Part shown: positions 1 to 6,906 of the stretch, piece by piece
Layout of the letters: each line of letters begins with the position of its first letter
Numbering within the stretch: position 1 is the first letter of the stretch
DNA from: an uncultured Actinoplanes sp.
GTDB lineage: Bacteria; Actinomycetota; Actinomycetes; Mycobacteriales; Micromonosporaceae
NCBI RefSeq assembly: GCF_934643405.1
Contig: NZ_CAKUCL010000147.1
Coordinates: 1-17,866, forward strand
DNA: 17,866 nt
Direction: 5' to 3'
The notes under the pieces: model-generated
Databases searched by the model: none
Seen by the model: only the letters and a program-made list of their open reading frames with translations
What the model was told of the DNA's origin: nothing
Translations under genes and position numbers: made by a program

Positions 1-178
1 CCTGCTCGACCTGCCCGGCGCCGGGCGCGGCGAACGCCTCGTGGTGCGCGGCCTCGGGCACCGCGCCGGCCGTGGCGATCGCCACGATGCGGGCCTGCCG
101 GGCACCGGAGAGCTCGACGAAGCGGCCGAGCAGCGCCGGACCGGCGGCCCCGCCGATGATCAGCAGGCGGCTCGACAC
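1..178 (-). CDS. cyanophycinase-like S51 peptidase, N-terminal fragment (cut by window edge)
   Basis: About 59 codons are visible, from a GTG at 178 to the window edge, where the gene is truncated by the window and not by mutation. The protein opens SSRLLIIGGAAGP and continues LLGRFVELSGARQARIVAIATAG. This matches the start of cyanophycinase/peptidase S51 proteins: a beta strand ending in GGA, then a helix (RRFVELAGG-like), then a second strand ARIVVIPTAS. The catalytic Ser lies beyond the window, so activity cannot be judged. No other in-frame start exists upstream, and the only purine-rich run (GAAGG) abuts the GTG. It lies 38 bp downstream of the MFS gene on the same strand and may be cotranscribed with it. 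True cyanophycinases cut cyanophycin to beta-Asp-Arg, but many relatives are uncharacterised, so the substrate is unknown. Confidence 0.6.
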   Translation of the reverse strand, partial: MSSRLLIIGGAAGPALLGRFVELSGARQARIVAIATAGAVPEAAHHEAFAAPGAGQVEQ

Positions 179-216
179 CCTTCGAAGACTAATCGGAACA
201 AAACTGAAATTTCCGG

Positions 217-1782
217 TTAATCAGCGGGGAGCAGGTGGGTAACCTCGGCCGGGCCCCGAGCCAGCGCGACCGCCCTCTTCTCCGCCTCCTCGTCGCTGCC
301 GGTCAGCCGCCCGTCGTGCTGCCGCAGGTGGTCCTCCCAGGTGGGCAGCTGATAGACCTCGACGAACCGGTCCGGCGCCTCGCCGTCGCGGAACAGCCCC
401 CAGCGGCTCGCACCGGTGCGCAACCGGGAGCCGCGCACCTGCTCCATGGCCGCGACGAAGGCGTCCACATTCCTCTCGTCCACCCGATAGATCGACGTGA
501 CCAGCACCGGTCCGTCGTTCAGATGCGGCTCGAGCATGATGTGCGGCTCCGGCCAGAAGATCGACGGGCTGCGATCCGCGCCGTCCTGCTCGTGGACCGG
601 GATGAGCCGGACCGTCGCGGTGCCCGCCACCATCGCCACGGCCGCCGCCAGGAACGCGGTGCGCAGGCCGGTGTACTCGGTGACCTGGCCCCAGATCAGC
701 GCGCCCAGGGCCTGCGAGCCGGCGAAGACCACCTGGTAGATGCCGAACCCTCGGGCCCGCACCCAGTTGGGCAGGAACAGTTGCAGGGTCGCGTTCATCC
801 GCGACACCAGGGTCATCCAGGCCAGCCCGGCCACGACCAGGGCCGGGATCGCCGCGGCCGGTTGGGGCACCAGCGCCACCAGGGTGAGGGCCACGGCGTA
901 CAGGAAACCGGCCAGCACGACCAGACGGTTGGCTGAGAGATGGTCACGGATGCGCGGCATCAGCAGCGCACCCGCCACCGCGCCGGCGCCGAGCGCCGCG
1001 AGCAGCACGCCGTAGCCGCTCGCACCCAGGTGCAGCTCCTGGTGCGCGACCAGCGGCAGCAGCCCCCAGATGACGCTGCCGGGCAGGACGAACAACACGA
1101 CGCGGGCGAGCAGCCGGGTGACCACCGGCGCGTACCGCACGTAGTGCTCCCCCGCGCGCACCGCCGGGCCGAACCGCTCCGGGTGCGACGGGCCGTTGTG
1201 CCGGGGCCGCCGCCAGCGCAGCAGGGCCACCGCGAACACCGCGTAGGACAGCGCGTTGAGCCCGAACACCGCGGCCGAGCCGACGTGCGCGACCAGCAGG
1301 CCCGCCACCGCCGGACCGGCCGAGCGGGCCAGGTTGGTGTTCACCGCGCCCAGCGCCGAGGCGGCCGGCAGCTCGTCCCGCGGCACCACCTCGGGGATCA
1401 CCGCCTGCCAGGCAGGCAGGGTGAGCGCCTGGCCGACGCCGAGCAGGAAGGTGAAGACGAGCAGCAGCCCCGGCGGCATCAGGCCCAGCCAGGTCAGCGC
1501 GGTCAGCAGCGCGGCGATCCCGAACAGCGCGACCTGCACGCCGAGCAGCAGCAGACGCCGGTCCAGCACGTCGGCCAGCGCGCCCGAGGGCAGCGCCAGC
1601 AGCAGCACCGGCGTCATCGTCGCGACCTGCACCAGGCTCACCCAGGTCGCCGCGTCCGGTTCCCGCACCACCAGCCACTGCGCGCCGACGGTCTGCATCC
1701 AGGTGCCGACGTTGCCGGCCAGCACGGCGATCCACAGCCCGCGGAACACGCGCTCACGCAGCGGCGCCCACGCGGAAGTCAC
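217..1782 (-). CDS. MFS exporter of the MFS_3 type with C-terminal ABM-like soluble domain
   Basis: A 521-residue inner-membrane protein. Residues 1-395 contain alternating hydrophobic segments typical of a 12-helix major facilitator. The start WAPLRERVFRGLWIAVLAGN and the following GTWMQTVGAQWL are characteristic of the MFS_3 (transmembrane secretion effector, EntS-like) family. The loop between helices 2 and 3 reads GALADVLDRR, a version of the MFS motif A. From about residue 412 a soluble domain of about 110 residues follows (VLVTSIYRVDERNVDAFVAAM, then SRWGLFRDGEAPDRFVEVYQL), resembling the dimeric antibiotic-biosynthesis-monooxygenase fold. This extension is common in the family. The substrate cannot be read from sequence; export of a drug-like or metal-chelating small molecule is the usual role. 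The GTG start lies 10 bp after the hxlR stop, with no clear ribosome site, so it is probably translated from the hxlR message and controlled by that regulator. Confidence 0.85.
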   Translation of the reverse strand: MTSAWAPLRERVFRGLWIAVLAGNVGTWMQTVGAQWLVVREPDAATWVSLVQVATMTPVLLLALPSGALADVLDRRLLLLGVQVALFGIAALLTALTWLGLMPPGLLLVFTFLLGVGQALTLPAWQAVIPEVVPRDELPAASALGAVNTNLARSAGPAVAGLLVAHVGSAAVFGLNALSYAVFAVALLRWRRPRHNGPSHPERFGPAVRAGEHYVRYAPVVTRLLARVVLFVLPGSVIWGLLPLVAHQELHLGASGYGVLLAALGAGAVAGALLMPRIRDHLSANRLVVLAGFLYAVALTLVALVPQPAAAIPALVVAGLAWMTLVSRMNATLQLFLPNWVRARGFGIYQVVFAGSQALGALIWGQVTEYTGLRTAFLAAAVAMVAGTATVRLIPVHEQDGADRSPSIFWPEPHIMLEPHLNDGPVLVTSIYRVDERNVDAFVAAMEQVRGSRLRTGASRWGLFRDGEAPDRFVEVYQLPTWEDHLRQHDGRLTGSDEEAEKRAVALARGPAEVTHLLPAD

Positions 1783-1792
1783 GGATCAGAAC

Positions 1793-2266
1793 TTAGCGCC
1801 GCCTCGCCCCCGGTCCCGGCCGGGGCAGGACATCGCGGTGCTCACCGACCGGGTGCCCGTCCGCGCAGCGCAGCTCGACACGCATCTCCGCGTCGCAGTC
1901 GCGGTGCACGAACGTCAGCGGCGGCCCCGCCGGGTCGGCCAGATACCGGTCGCCCCACGCGGCGACCGCGATCAGCACCGGGTACAGATCGAAACCCTTC
2001 GGGGTGAGCCGGTACTCCTGACGCACCCGCGAGCCGGGCTCGCGATACGGCTCACGACGCAGCACACCGTGGCCGACCAGCGCGTTGAGCCGGTTGGTCA
2101 GCACCTGGCGAGGAATACCGGTGCGCACCCGCATGTCGTCGAAGCGGCGCACGCCGCTGAACACCTCGCGCAGCACGACCACGGTCCACTTCTCTCCGAG
2201 GATCTCCATGGCCCGCCCGATCGTGCACGTCTCGATCGACCAGTCCAGTACGGCTGTGGAGTTCAT
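1793..2266 (-). CDS. HxlR-family winged-helix transcriptional regulator
   Basis: A 157-residue cytoplasmic DNA-binding protein. The family signature CTIGRAMEILGEKWT (residues 14-28, with Cys14) is followed by the winged helix: VLREVFSGVRRFDDM, then the recognition helix region IPRQVLTNRLNALVGHGVL and the wing REPY-EYRLTPKGFDLYPVL (to about residue 102). The C-terminal tail carries H121, C124 and C134 (HRDC, then LRC nine residues later), a pattern seen in some actinobacterial HxlR proteins that could bind metal or sense redox state; that role is inference. HxlR proteins usually regulate an adjacent gene, often in response to electrophiles or small molecules. Here the gene leads an operon with the MFS exporter and diverges from the thioesterase. 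The ATG start sits directly behind a promoter, suggesting a leaderless message. Confidence 0.9.
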   Translation of the reverse strand: MNSTAVLDWSIETCTIGRAMEILGEKWTVVVLREVFSGVRRFDDMRVRTGIPRQVLTNRLNALVGHGVLRREPYREPGSRVRQEYRLTPKGFDLYPVLIAVAAWGDRYLADPAGPPLTFVHRDCDAEMRVELRCADGHPVGEHRDVLPRPGPGARRR

Positions 2267-2272
2267 CCCAGA

Positions 2273-2301
2273 AGGCTAAGTCTGGTTGACAGACCCAGCA
2301 A
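2273..2301 (-). promoter_or_regulatory. candidate promoter of the hxlR-MFS operon (leaderless)
   Basis: Read on the minus strand there is a -35-like TTGCTG (2301-2296), a 17-bp spacer and a -10-like TAGCCT (2278-2273). The hxlR ATG begins six bases after the -10, so transcription would start at or next to the start codon, as in many actinobacterial leaderless genes. On the opposite strand the same interval holds TTGACA (2286-2291), which could serve as the thioesterase -35, but no good -10 follows it. Supported by motif match and position only. Confidence 0.45.
2280..2294. promoter_or_regulatory. candidate operator in the hxlR/thioesterase divergent region
   Basis: A short dyad, GTCTG-gttga-CAGAC, lies entirely within the 17-bp spacer of the predicted hxlR promoter and overlaps the TTGACA on the other strand. 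A dimeric repressor bound here would block both divergent promoters. HxlR autoregulation is a plausible guess. The five-base arms are short, so chance is not excluded. Confidence 0.35.
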
Positions 2302-2321
2302 GGTGCGAAGAGTCTGCAGGC

Positions 2322-2840
2322 ATGACGCAGACCGCTCGCGAGCGCACCCGCACGTTCAGCTGGACGGACCCCTCGGCGCACGCCGCCACGATCGGCGACC
2401 GCAGCGGCCTCGACCTCCTGCAGGCGATCGGCCGGGGCGAGCTGCCGCCGCCGCCGGTCATGCAACTCATCGACGTCATCTCGCTGACCGCGGTCGAGGG
2501 CTCGGTGACGGTCGAGATCGAGGCGCAGGAGTTCCACTACAACCCGCTGGGCACGGTCCACGGCGGCGTCATCTCCACGCTGCTCGACACGGCCGCGGCG
2601 TGCTCGGTCCACAGCACCCTGCCGGCCGGCGTCGGCTACACCAGCCTCGACCTCAGCGTGAAGTTCCTGCGCGCGGTCACCCTCGCCTCCGGCCGCCTGA
2701 CCTGCACCGGCAGCGTCCTGCAGCGCGGCCGGCGCACCGCTCTGGCGGAGGCGCGCCTGACCGACGCGCAGGGCAAGCTGGTGGCCCACGCGACGTCGAC
2801 CTGCATGCTCTTCGAACTTCCCCTCGACCGTACGGCGTAG
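2322..2840 (+). CDS. PaaI-family hotdog-fold acyl-CoA thioesterase
   Basis: A 172-residue cytoplasmic protein with the PaaI/hotdog signature NPLGTVHGGVISTLLDTAAA: N74, H80-G81-G82 and D89, the HGG loop and the helix acid used in thioester hydrolysis. Later strands (YTSLDLSVKFLRAV, LTCTGSVLQRGRRTALAEA, ATSTCMLF) complete the fold. The family hydrolyses acyl- or aryl-CoA thioesters; the exact substrate is unknown. The ATG at 2322 is preferred over an in-frame TTG at 2286 because codons between them show no G/C bias at third positions, the TTG lies inside the promoter region, and GAAGAG (2307-2312) gives a ribosome site nine bases before the ATG. It diverges from hxlR and converges on the desaturase gene with only 14 bp between stops. 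Confidence 0.88.
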   Translation: MTQTARERTRTFSWTDPSAHAATIGDRSGLDLLQAIGRGELPPPPVMQLIDVISLTAVEGSVTVEIEAQEFHYNPLGTVHGGVISTLLDTAAACSVHSTLPAGVGYTSLDLSVKFLRAVTLASGRLTCTGSVLQRGRRTALAEARLTDAQGKLVAHATSTCMLFELPLDRTA

Positions 2841-2854
2841 CCCGGCGCCCGCGC

Positions 2855-3781
2855 CTACCTGTTCTGGCGCTGGCGCCGCGCCTCGCGCTTCTCCTCGAAG
2901 CGGGCGGCCTGGGTCTCCAGCTCGTCCATGTGGCCGGCCAGTTCCTCGCGGGCCTTCTCGCCCTCCGCGCTCAGGTCGGTGCGGCCGAAGACGTTCCACT
3001 GGCGCAGCACCGGCTGGAGGACCTCGTCGCGGTGCTGGCGCAGGTCGTAGATGCCGGCCAGGGCGATCGACAACGCCTTGCGCTGGAAACCGTCGATGCC
3101 GACGCCGGGCATCTGGAACGCGGCGGTCACGTCGGCCACGGCACGCATCGCCGCGTCCGGGTCCAGGTCGAAGGCGGCGGCCAGCAGATTGCGGTAGAAG
3201 ACCATGTGCAGGTTCTCGTCGGCCGCGACCCGGGCCAGCAGCTGCTCGGCGACGGGGTCGCCGGTCGCCTTGCCGGTGTTGCGGTGCGAGATGCGGGTCG
3301 CCAGCTCCTGGAAGGCCACGTACGCGATCGAATGCAGGATCTCGTCCTCGTGGACGTTGGTGTAACCCGCCTCCATGTGGGTCATGCGGGCGCGCTCCAG
3401 AGCCATCGGGTCGACCGCGCGGCTGACCGTCAGGTAGTCGCGCAGGGCGATGCCGTGCCGGCCCTCCTCGGCGGTCCAGCGGTGGACCCAGGTGCCCCAG
3501 GCGCCGTCGCGGCCGAAGAGGGTCGCGATCTCGTGGTGGTACGAGGGCAGGTTGTCCTCGGTGAGCAGGTTGACGATCAGCGCGGTACGGGCGACGTCCG
3601 GCAACGGCGAGTCGTCCGGCCGCCACGGCTCGCCGCCGAGGATGCCGTCGAAGGTGCGGCCCTCGCTCCACGGCACGTACTCGTGCGGGAACCACTCCTT
3701 GGCCAGGGAGAGATGCCGGTCGAGGTTGGTGGCGACGACGGGCTCGAGTTCAATGAGCAGCGCGGTCTGGTCGAGCGGCAC
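2855..3781 (-). CDS. acyl-ACP desaturase (soluble diiron, DesA type)
   Basis: A soluble diiron enzyme of 308 residues (311 if the GTG at 3790 is used) that puts a cis double bond into acyl-ACP. Family landmarks are the opening LDRHLSLAKEWFPHEYVPW and the two helix-pair ligand motifs. Numbered from 3790, the iron ligands are E78 (TEDN), E109 and H112 (EEGRH), E162 (FQEL), and E192 and H195 (DENLH). All six expected ligands are present, so it should be active. The C-terminus is a charged Arg/Glu-rich helix. I favour GTG 3781 because AGGGAG lies eight bases before it, whereas the same motif overlaps GTG 3790. A strong palindrome immediately upstream points to repressor control. hisS ends 82 bp upstream on the same strand. 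Confidence 0.9.
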   Translation of the reverse strand: MPLDQTALLIELEPVVATNLDRHLSLAKEWFPHEYVPWSEGRTFDGILGGEPWRPDDSPLPDVARTALIVNLLTEDNLPSYHHEIATLFGRDGAWGTWVHRWTAEEGRHGIALRDYLTVSRAVDPMALERARMTHMEAGYTNVHEDEILHSIAYVAFQELATRISHRNTGKATGDPVAEQLLARVAADENLHMVFYRNLLAAAFDLDPDAAMRAVADVTAAFQMPGVGIDGFQRKALSIALAGIYDLRQHRDEVLQPVLRQWNVFGRTDLSAEGEKAREELAGHMDELETQAARFEEKREARRQRQNR

Positions 3782-3793
3782 GACGATCACTCC

Positions 3794-3813
3794 CTACGGT
3801 TACGGAACCGTAG
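3794..3813. promoter_or_regulatory. TetR-type operator upstream of the acyl-ACP desaturase
   Basis: A perfect dyad, CTACGGTT-acgg-AACCGTAG (8-bp arms, 4-bp centre), ends within a few bases of the desaturase ribosome site. Further out on the same side are GTAAGGTTAC (3814-3823, a GTAA/TTAC dyad) and the palindrome TTCCCGGGAA (3830-3839). Size and symmetry are typical of TetR-family operators, which control desaturase genes in several actinobacteria; the regulator is not in this window. Alternatively, the RNA hairpin could mask the AG of the AGGGAG ribosome site. Confidence 0.6.
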
Positions 3814-3863
3814 GTAAGGTTACGCTCCCTTCCCGGGAAACGCCTCTTCAGCGGCGAGGGAAT

Positions 3864-5165
3864 TCAGGACAGGACCGGGTGCACGTCCGCGACCGGCGGC
3901 TGCCAGGTCGCCGCGTCCGCCTCGACCTGCTCTCCCGAGCGGATGTCCTTGACCGTGTCCGGCTCGCCAGGGAACCAGACGTACGGGATGCCGCGCCGAT
4001 CCGCGAACTGGATCTGCTTGCCGAACTTGGCCGCGGTGGGCGCCACCTCGGTCGGGATGCCGCGACGACGCAGGTCGGCGGCGATCCGGTCGCACCGGGT
4101 GCGCCGGTCCTCGTCCGGCAGCGCCACCAGCACGCAGGTCGGCACCGAGCGGGAGATCCGCAACGCCTCGCGGCCGAACAGCAGGCCGAGCATCCGGGTC
4201 ACGCCGATCGAGATGCCGACGCCCGGGTACCGCTGGCTGCCGGTCGACGCGAGGTTGTCGTACCGCCCGCCGGAGCAGATCGAGCCGAACCGCTCGTAGC
4301 CCTCGAGCTGCGTCTCGTAGACGGTGCCGGTGTAGTAGTCCAGCCCTCGGGCGATCTTCAGCTCCGCGACGACCAGGCCGGGCGCGTGCTCGCGGGCCGC
4401 CTCGACCACCCGGACCAGCTCGTCGAGGCCCTCGTCGAGCAGCGGGTCGCGCACCCCGAGCTTGCGGACGGCGTCCACGAAGGACGCGTCGTCGGCGGAG
4501 ATCGCGGCCAGCTCGAGGCAGGCGGCGGCCTGGGCCTCGGTGGCGCCGGCTGTCTCGATCAGCTGCTCCTGGACGCGCGCCGGGCCGATCTTGTCGAGCT
4601 TGTCGACCGTACGCAGCACCTGATCGGTGTCGGTGAGGCCGAGGCCGCGGTAGAAGCCCTCGCAGACCTTGCGGTTGTTGACCTGGATGCGCACCCGCGG
4701 GATGGGCAGGCCGCCGAGCGCGTCGCCGATCACCAGCGGCATCTCGGTGTCGAAGTGGAACGGCAGGATGTCCCGGTTGACCACGTCGATGTCGGCCTGG
4801 AGGAACTCGCGGTAGCGACCCTCCTGCGGGCGCTCGCCCCGCCACACCTTCTGGATCTGATACCGGCGGAACGGGAACTGGAGCTTGCCCGCATTTTCCA
4901 CGACAAAGCGGGCGAAGGGCACCGTGAGGTCGAAGTGGAGTCCCAGCTGATCCTCGCGCGCGTTCTCCTCCGCCTGAAGGCGGTGCAGCAGGTAGACCTC
5001 CTTGGAGGTCTCCCCCTTGCTGAGCAGCGTGTCGAGGGGCTCGACCGACCGCGTCTCCAGCGGGGCGAAGCCGTAGAGCTCGAAGGTGGAGCGGATCCGG
5101 TCGAGCACGCGCTGCTCGATCATGCGTTGCGCGGGCAGCCATTCGGGAAAGCCGGAAATGGGCAC
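3864..5165 (-). CDS. hisS: histidyl-tRNA synthetase (class II)
   Basis: A 433-residue cytoplasmic enzyme that charges tRNA-His. Motif 2 is at residues 100-127 (RRYQIQKVWRGERPQEGRYREF). The HisA signature is RGLDYYTGTVYE (273-284), the HisB signature is SGGRYDNL (298-305), and motif 3 is GVGISIGVTRM (315-325). A C-terminal anticodon-binding domain runs from about 345. The start of the ATP/His site reads LHFDLTVPFARFV (residues 76-88), resembling the LTVPFARY of archaeal and eukaryotic enzymes rather than the LRPEGT of classical bacterial ones; several actinobacteria carry this version. The GTG start is supported by AGGAGA nine bases upstream. It begins 25 bp after the MBL hydrolase stop and is probably cotranscribed with it. 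Confidence 0.96.
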   Translation of the reverse strand: MPISGFPEWLPAQRMIEQRVLDRIRSTFELYGFAPLETRSVEPLDTLLSKGETSKEVYLLHRLQAEENAREDQLGLHFDLTVPFARFVVENAGKLQFPFRRYQIQKVWRGERPQEGRYREFLQADIDVVNRDILPFHFDTEMPLVIGDALGGLPIPRVRIQVNNRKVCEGFYRGLGLTDTDQVLRTVDKLDKIGPARVQEQLIETAGATEAQAAACLELAAISADDASFVDAVRKLGVRDPLLDEGLDELVRVVEAAREHAPGLVVAELKIARGLDYYTGTVYETQLEGYERFGSICSGGRYDNLASTGSQRYPGVGISIGVTRMLGLLFGREALRISRSVPTCVLVALPDEDRRTRCDRIAADLRRRGIPTEVAPTAAKFGKQIQFADRRGIPYVWFPGEPDTVKDIRSGEQVEADAATWQPPVADVHPVLS

Positions 5166-5190
5166 TTCTCAGAATCTCCTAGGAAAATGG

Positions 5191-5874
5191 TCAGAGACCG
5201 CGGCCCGGCGCGGCGACCAGTTCCCGCAGGTACGGGTTCTGCGCGCGCTCGCGGCCGATGGTGGTGGCCGGTCCGTGGCCGGGCAGGACGACGGTTTCGT
5301 CGGCCAGCGGCAGGATCTTGTCCCGCAGGCTGGCCATCATCGCCTCGGTGCTGCCGCCCGGCAGGTCGGTGCGTCCGATCGAGCCGGCGAAGAGCACGTC
5401 CCCGGAAAGGCAGAGCGACGACTCCTCACCGGGCAGCCGGAACAGCACCGACCCGCCGGTATGGCCCGGCGCGTGGTCGACGGTGATCTCCAGCCCCGCG
5501 ATCGACAGGGTGGCGCCGTCGACCAGCTCGGCGACGTCGTCCGGCTCCGAATACTCCAGACGACCGCCGAACAGCGCGGTCATGTCGGCGCTGAGGCCCT
5601 TCGCCGGGTCGGCGAGGATCTCCCGGTCGGCCGGGTGCACGTACGCGGTGATGCCCCGCGCGCCGCACACCGGCGCCACGGAGAAGACGTGGTCGAGGTG
5701 GCCGTGCGTGAGCAGCACCGCGGCCGGGTGCAGCCGGTGCTCCTCGAGCACCTCGTCGAGCTGGTCGACGACGCCGATACCGGGATCGACGATCAGGCAT
5801 TGCTCACCCGCGCCGGCGGCCACCACATAACAGTTGGTGCCGAACGCTGTGGCTTGCACGCCGGTGACGAGCAC
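5191..5874 (-). CDS. MBL-fold hydrolase, glyoxalase II-like
   Basis: A 227-residue metallo-beta-lactamase-fold protein. The two-metal site is complete: THGHLDH (residues 56-62), H138 (APGHTGGS), D159 (LSGDVLF) and H200 (LPGHGP). The opening VLVTGVQATAFGTNCYVV and the short C-terminus fit single-domain glyoxalase II-like hydrolases, which cleave S-acyl thiol or related esters; the substrate is not determined by sequence. The GTG at 5874 is chosen over an in-frame GTG at 5934: the 20 intervening codons lack the usual third-position bias, family members begin at LVTGFQA, and AGAGG lies seven bases upstream. It sits between hisS and the divergent cyclophilins, the conserved actinobacterial arrangement. 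Confidence 0.88.
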   Translation of the reverse strand: MLVTGVQATAFGTNCYVVAAGAGEQCLIVDPGIGVVDQLDEVLEEHRLHPAAVLLTHGHLDHVFSVAPVCGARGITAYVHPADREILADPAKGLSADMTALFGGRLEYSEPDDVAELVDGATLSIAGLEITVDHAPGHTGGSVLFRLPGEESSLCLSGDVLFAGSIGRTDLPGGSTEAMMASLRDKILPLADETVVLPGHGPATTIGRERAQNPYLRELVAAPGRGL

Positions 5875-6017
5875 GACAGGGCCTCTTCCAGATAACGGGT
5901 GCGAATCGTAACGAGCGTAGCCGGGCGGGCGCACACCACTTTCTCAGGAGGTACCCGTACACTCTTGCGGGCGTGTGACAGGGCGTGTTTCAGCGTCGTA
6001 CGAAGGGACAGCGTTCG

Positions 6018-6872
6018 GTGGCTTCCAGCAAGGACCGGCAGCGCAAGCTCGCGCGGGCGAAGCTTGATCGGCAGATGGCGCGCCGGGCCCAGCAGGAGCG
6101 CCGCCGCCGCCGCATTCTCGCCGGGGTGGGCTCGGGTGTCGCGGTCCTGCTGATCGTGGCGGGCATCGCCTGGATCGGTGGCGCGTTCGACTCGGACGAC
6201 CCCGAGACCGACGCCGCCGACCAGGACGTCTGCGCCTGGACGCCGCAGAGCGCCACCTCGAACACCAACCTCAAGGACGTGGGCACGCCGCCGACCAAGG
6301 GCATGCCCACCTCCGGCACGCAGACGATGACGATCACCACCAACCAGGGTGCGCCGATCACCGTCGCGCTGGACAACCAGAAGGCGCCCTGCGGTGCCGC
6401 CGACCTGGCGTACCTGGCGAGCAAGAACTTCTACGACAACACCGCCTGCCACGAGATCACCACCTTCGGCGCGCTGCGCTGCGGTGACCCGACCGGCACC
6501 GGGCTGGGCGGCCCGACGTACACCGTTTATGACGAGAACACCCCGGCCGCGCCGGAGCCGAGCGCCTCGGGCGCCCCAGCCGCGTCGAAGACGCCGCTCT
6601 ACCCCAAGGGCACGGTCGCGTTCATCGGCGACCCGCCCGGCGCGAACGGCAGCCAGTTCCTGATCTTCTTCAAGGACTACAACCCGCCGGCTCCGGAGTA
6701 CTCGATCGTCGGCGCGGTCACCGGCGGCCTCGACACGGTCACCAAAATCAGCAAGATCCCGACCGTCGCGAACAGCGCAGGCGAGAAGGTCAAGCCCCAG
6801 CAGAAGATCACGATCAAGGCCCTGACCGTCGGCGACGCTGGCGTCGCTCCGTCGGCGAGCGCTCAGTCCTGA
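6018..6872 (+). CDS. membrane-anchored cyclophilin-like protein, catalytic residues altered
   Basis: A 284-residue protein with a basic cytoplasmic N-terminus (residues 1-32), one membrane helix (about 33-55) and an extracytoplasmic cyclophilin domain. Domain evidence is CGDPTGTGLGG (155-165) and GSQFLIFF (211-218). Where active cyclophilins have the catalytic Arg (human CypA R55, in FHR) this protein has E146 (CHEITTF), and the Gln before GGD is replaced by R154. Two residues are also missing from that loop relative to the next gene. A Pro/Ala/Ser stretch (176-191) is inserted before the core. Four cysteines (72, 125, 144, 155) are shared with the neighbour. It may be a non-catalytic peptide-binding chaperone. 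GTG 6018 has AAGGGA nine bases upstream and lines up with the neighbour's N-terminus; an upstream in-frame start at 5985 is less likely. Confidence 0.88.
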   Translation: MASSKDRQRKLARAKLDRQMARRAQQERRRRRILAGVGSGVAVLLIVAGIAWIGGAFDSDDPETDAADQDVCAWTPQSATSNTNLKDVGTPPTKGMPTSGTQTMTITTNQGAPITVALDNQKAPCGAADLAYLASKNFYDNTACHEITTFGALRCGDPTGTGLGGPTYTVYDENTPAAPEPSASGAPAASKTPLYPKGTVAFIGDPPGANGSQFLIFFKDYNPPAPEYSIVGAVTGGLDTVTKISKIPTVANSAGEKVKPQQKITIKALTVGDAGVAPSASAQS

Positions 6873-6906
6873 ATTTCCCCGATCGAAGATAAGCAGGAGG
6901 ATCACC

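Noticed and set aside
2286..2321. TTG-initiated N-terminal extension of the thioesterase
   Set aside because: The 12 codons lack the gene's third-position bias and the TTG is part of a TTGACA promoter-like element. ATG 2322 is the better start.
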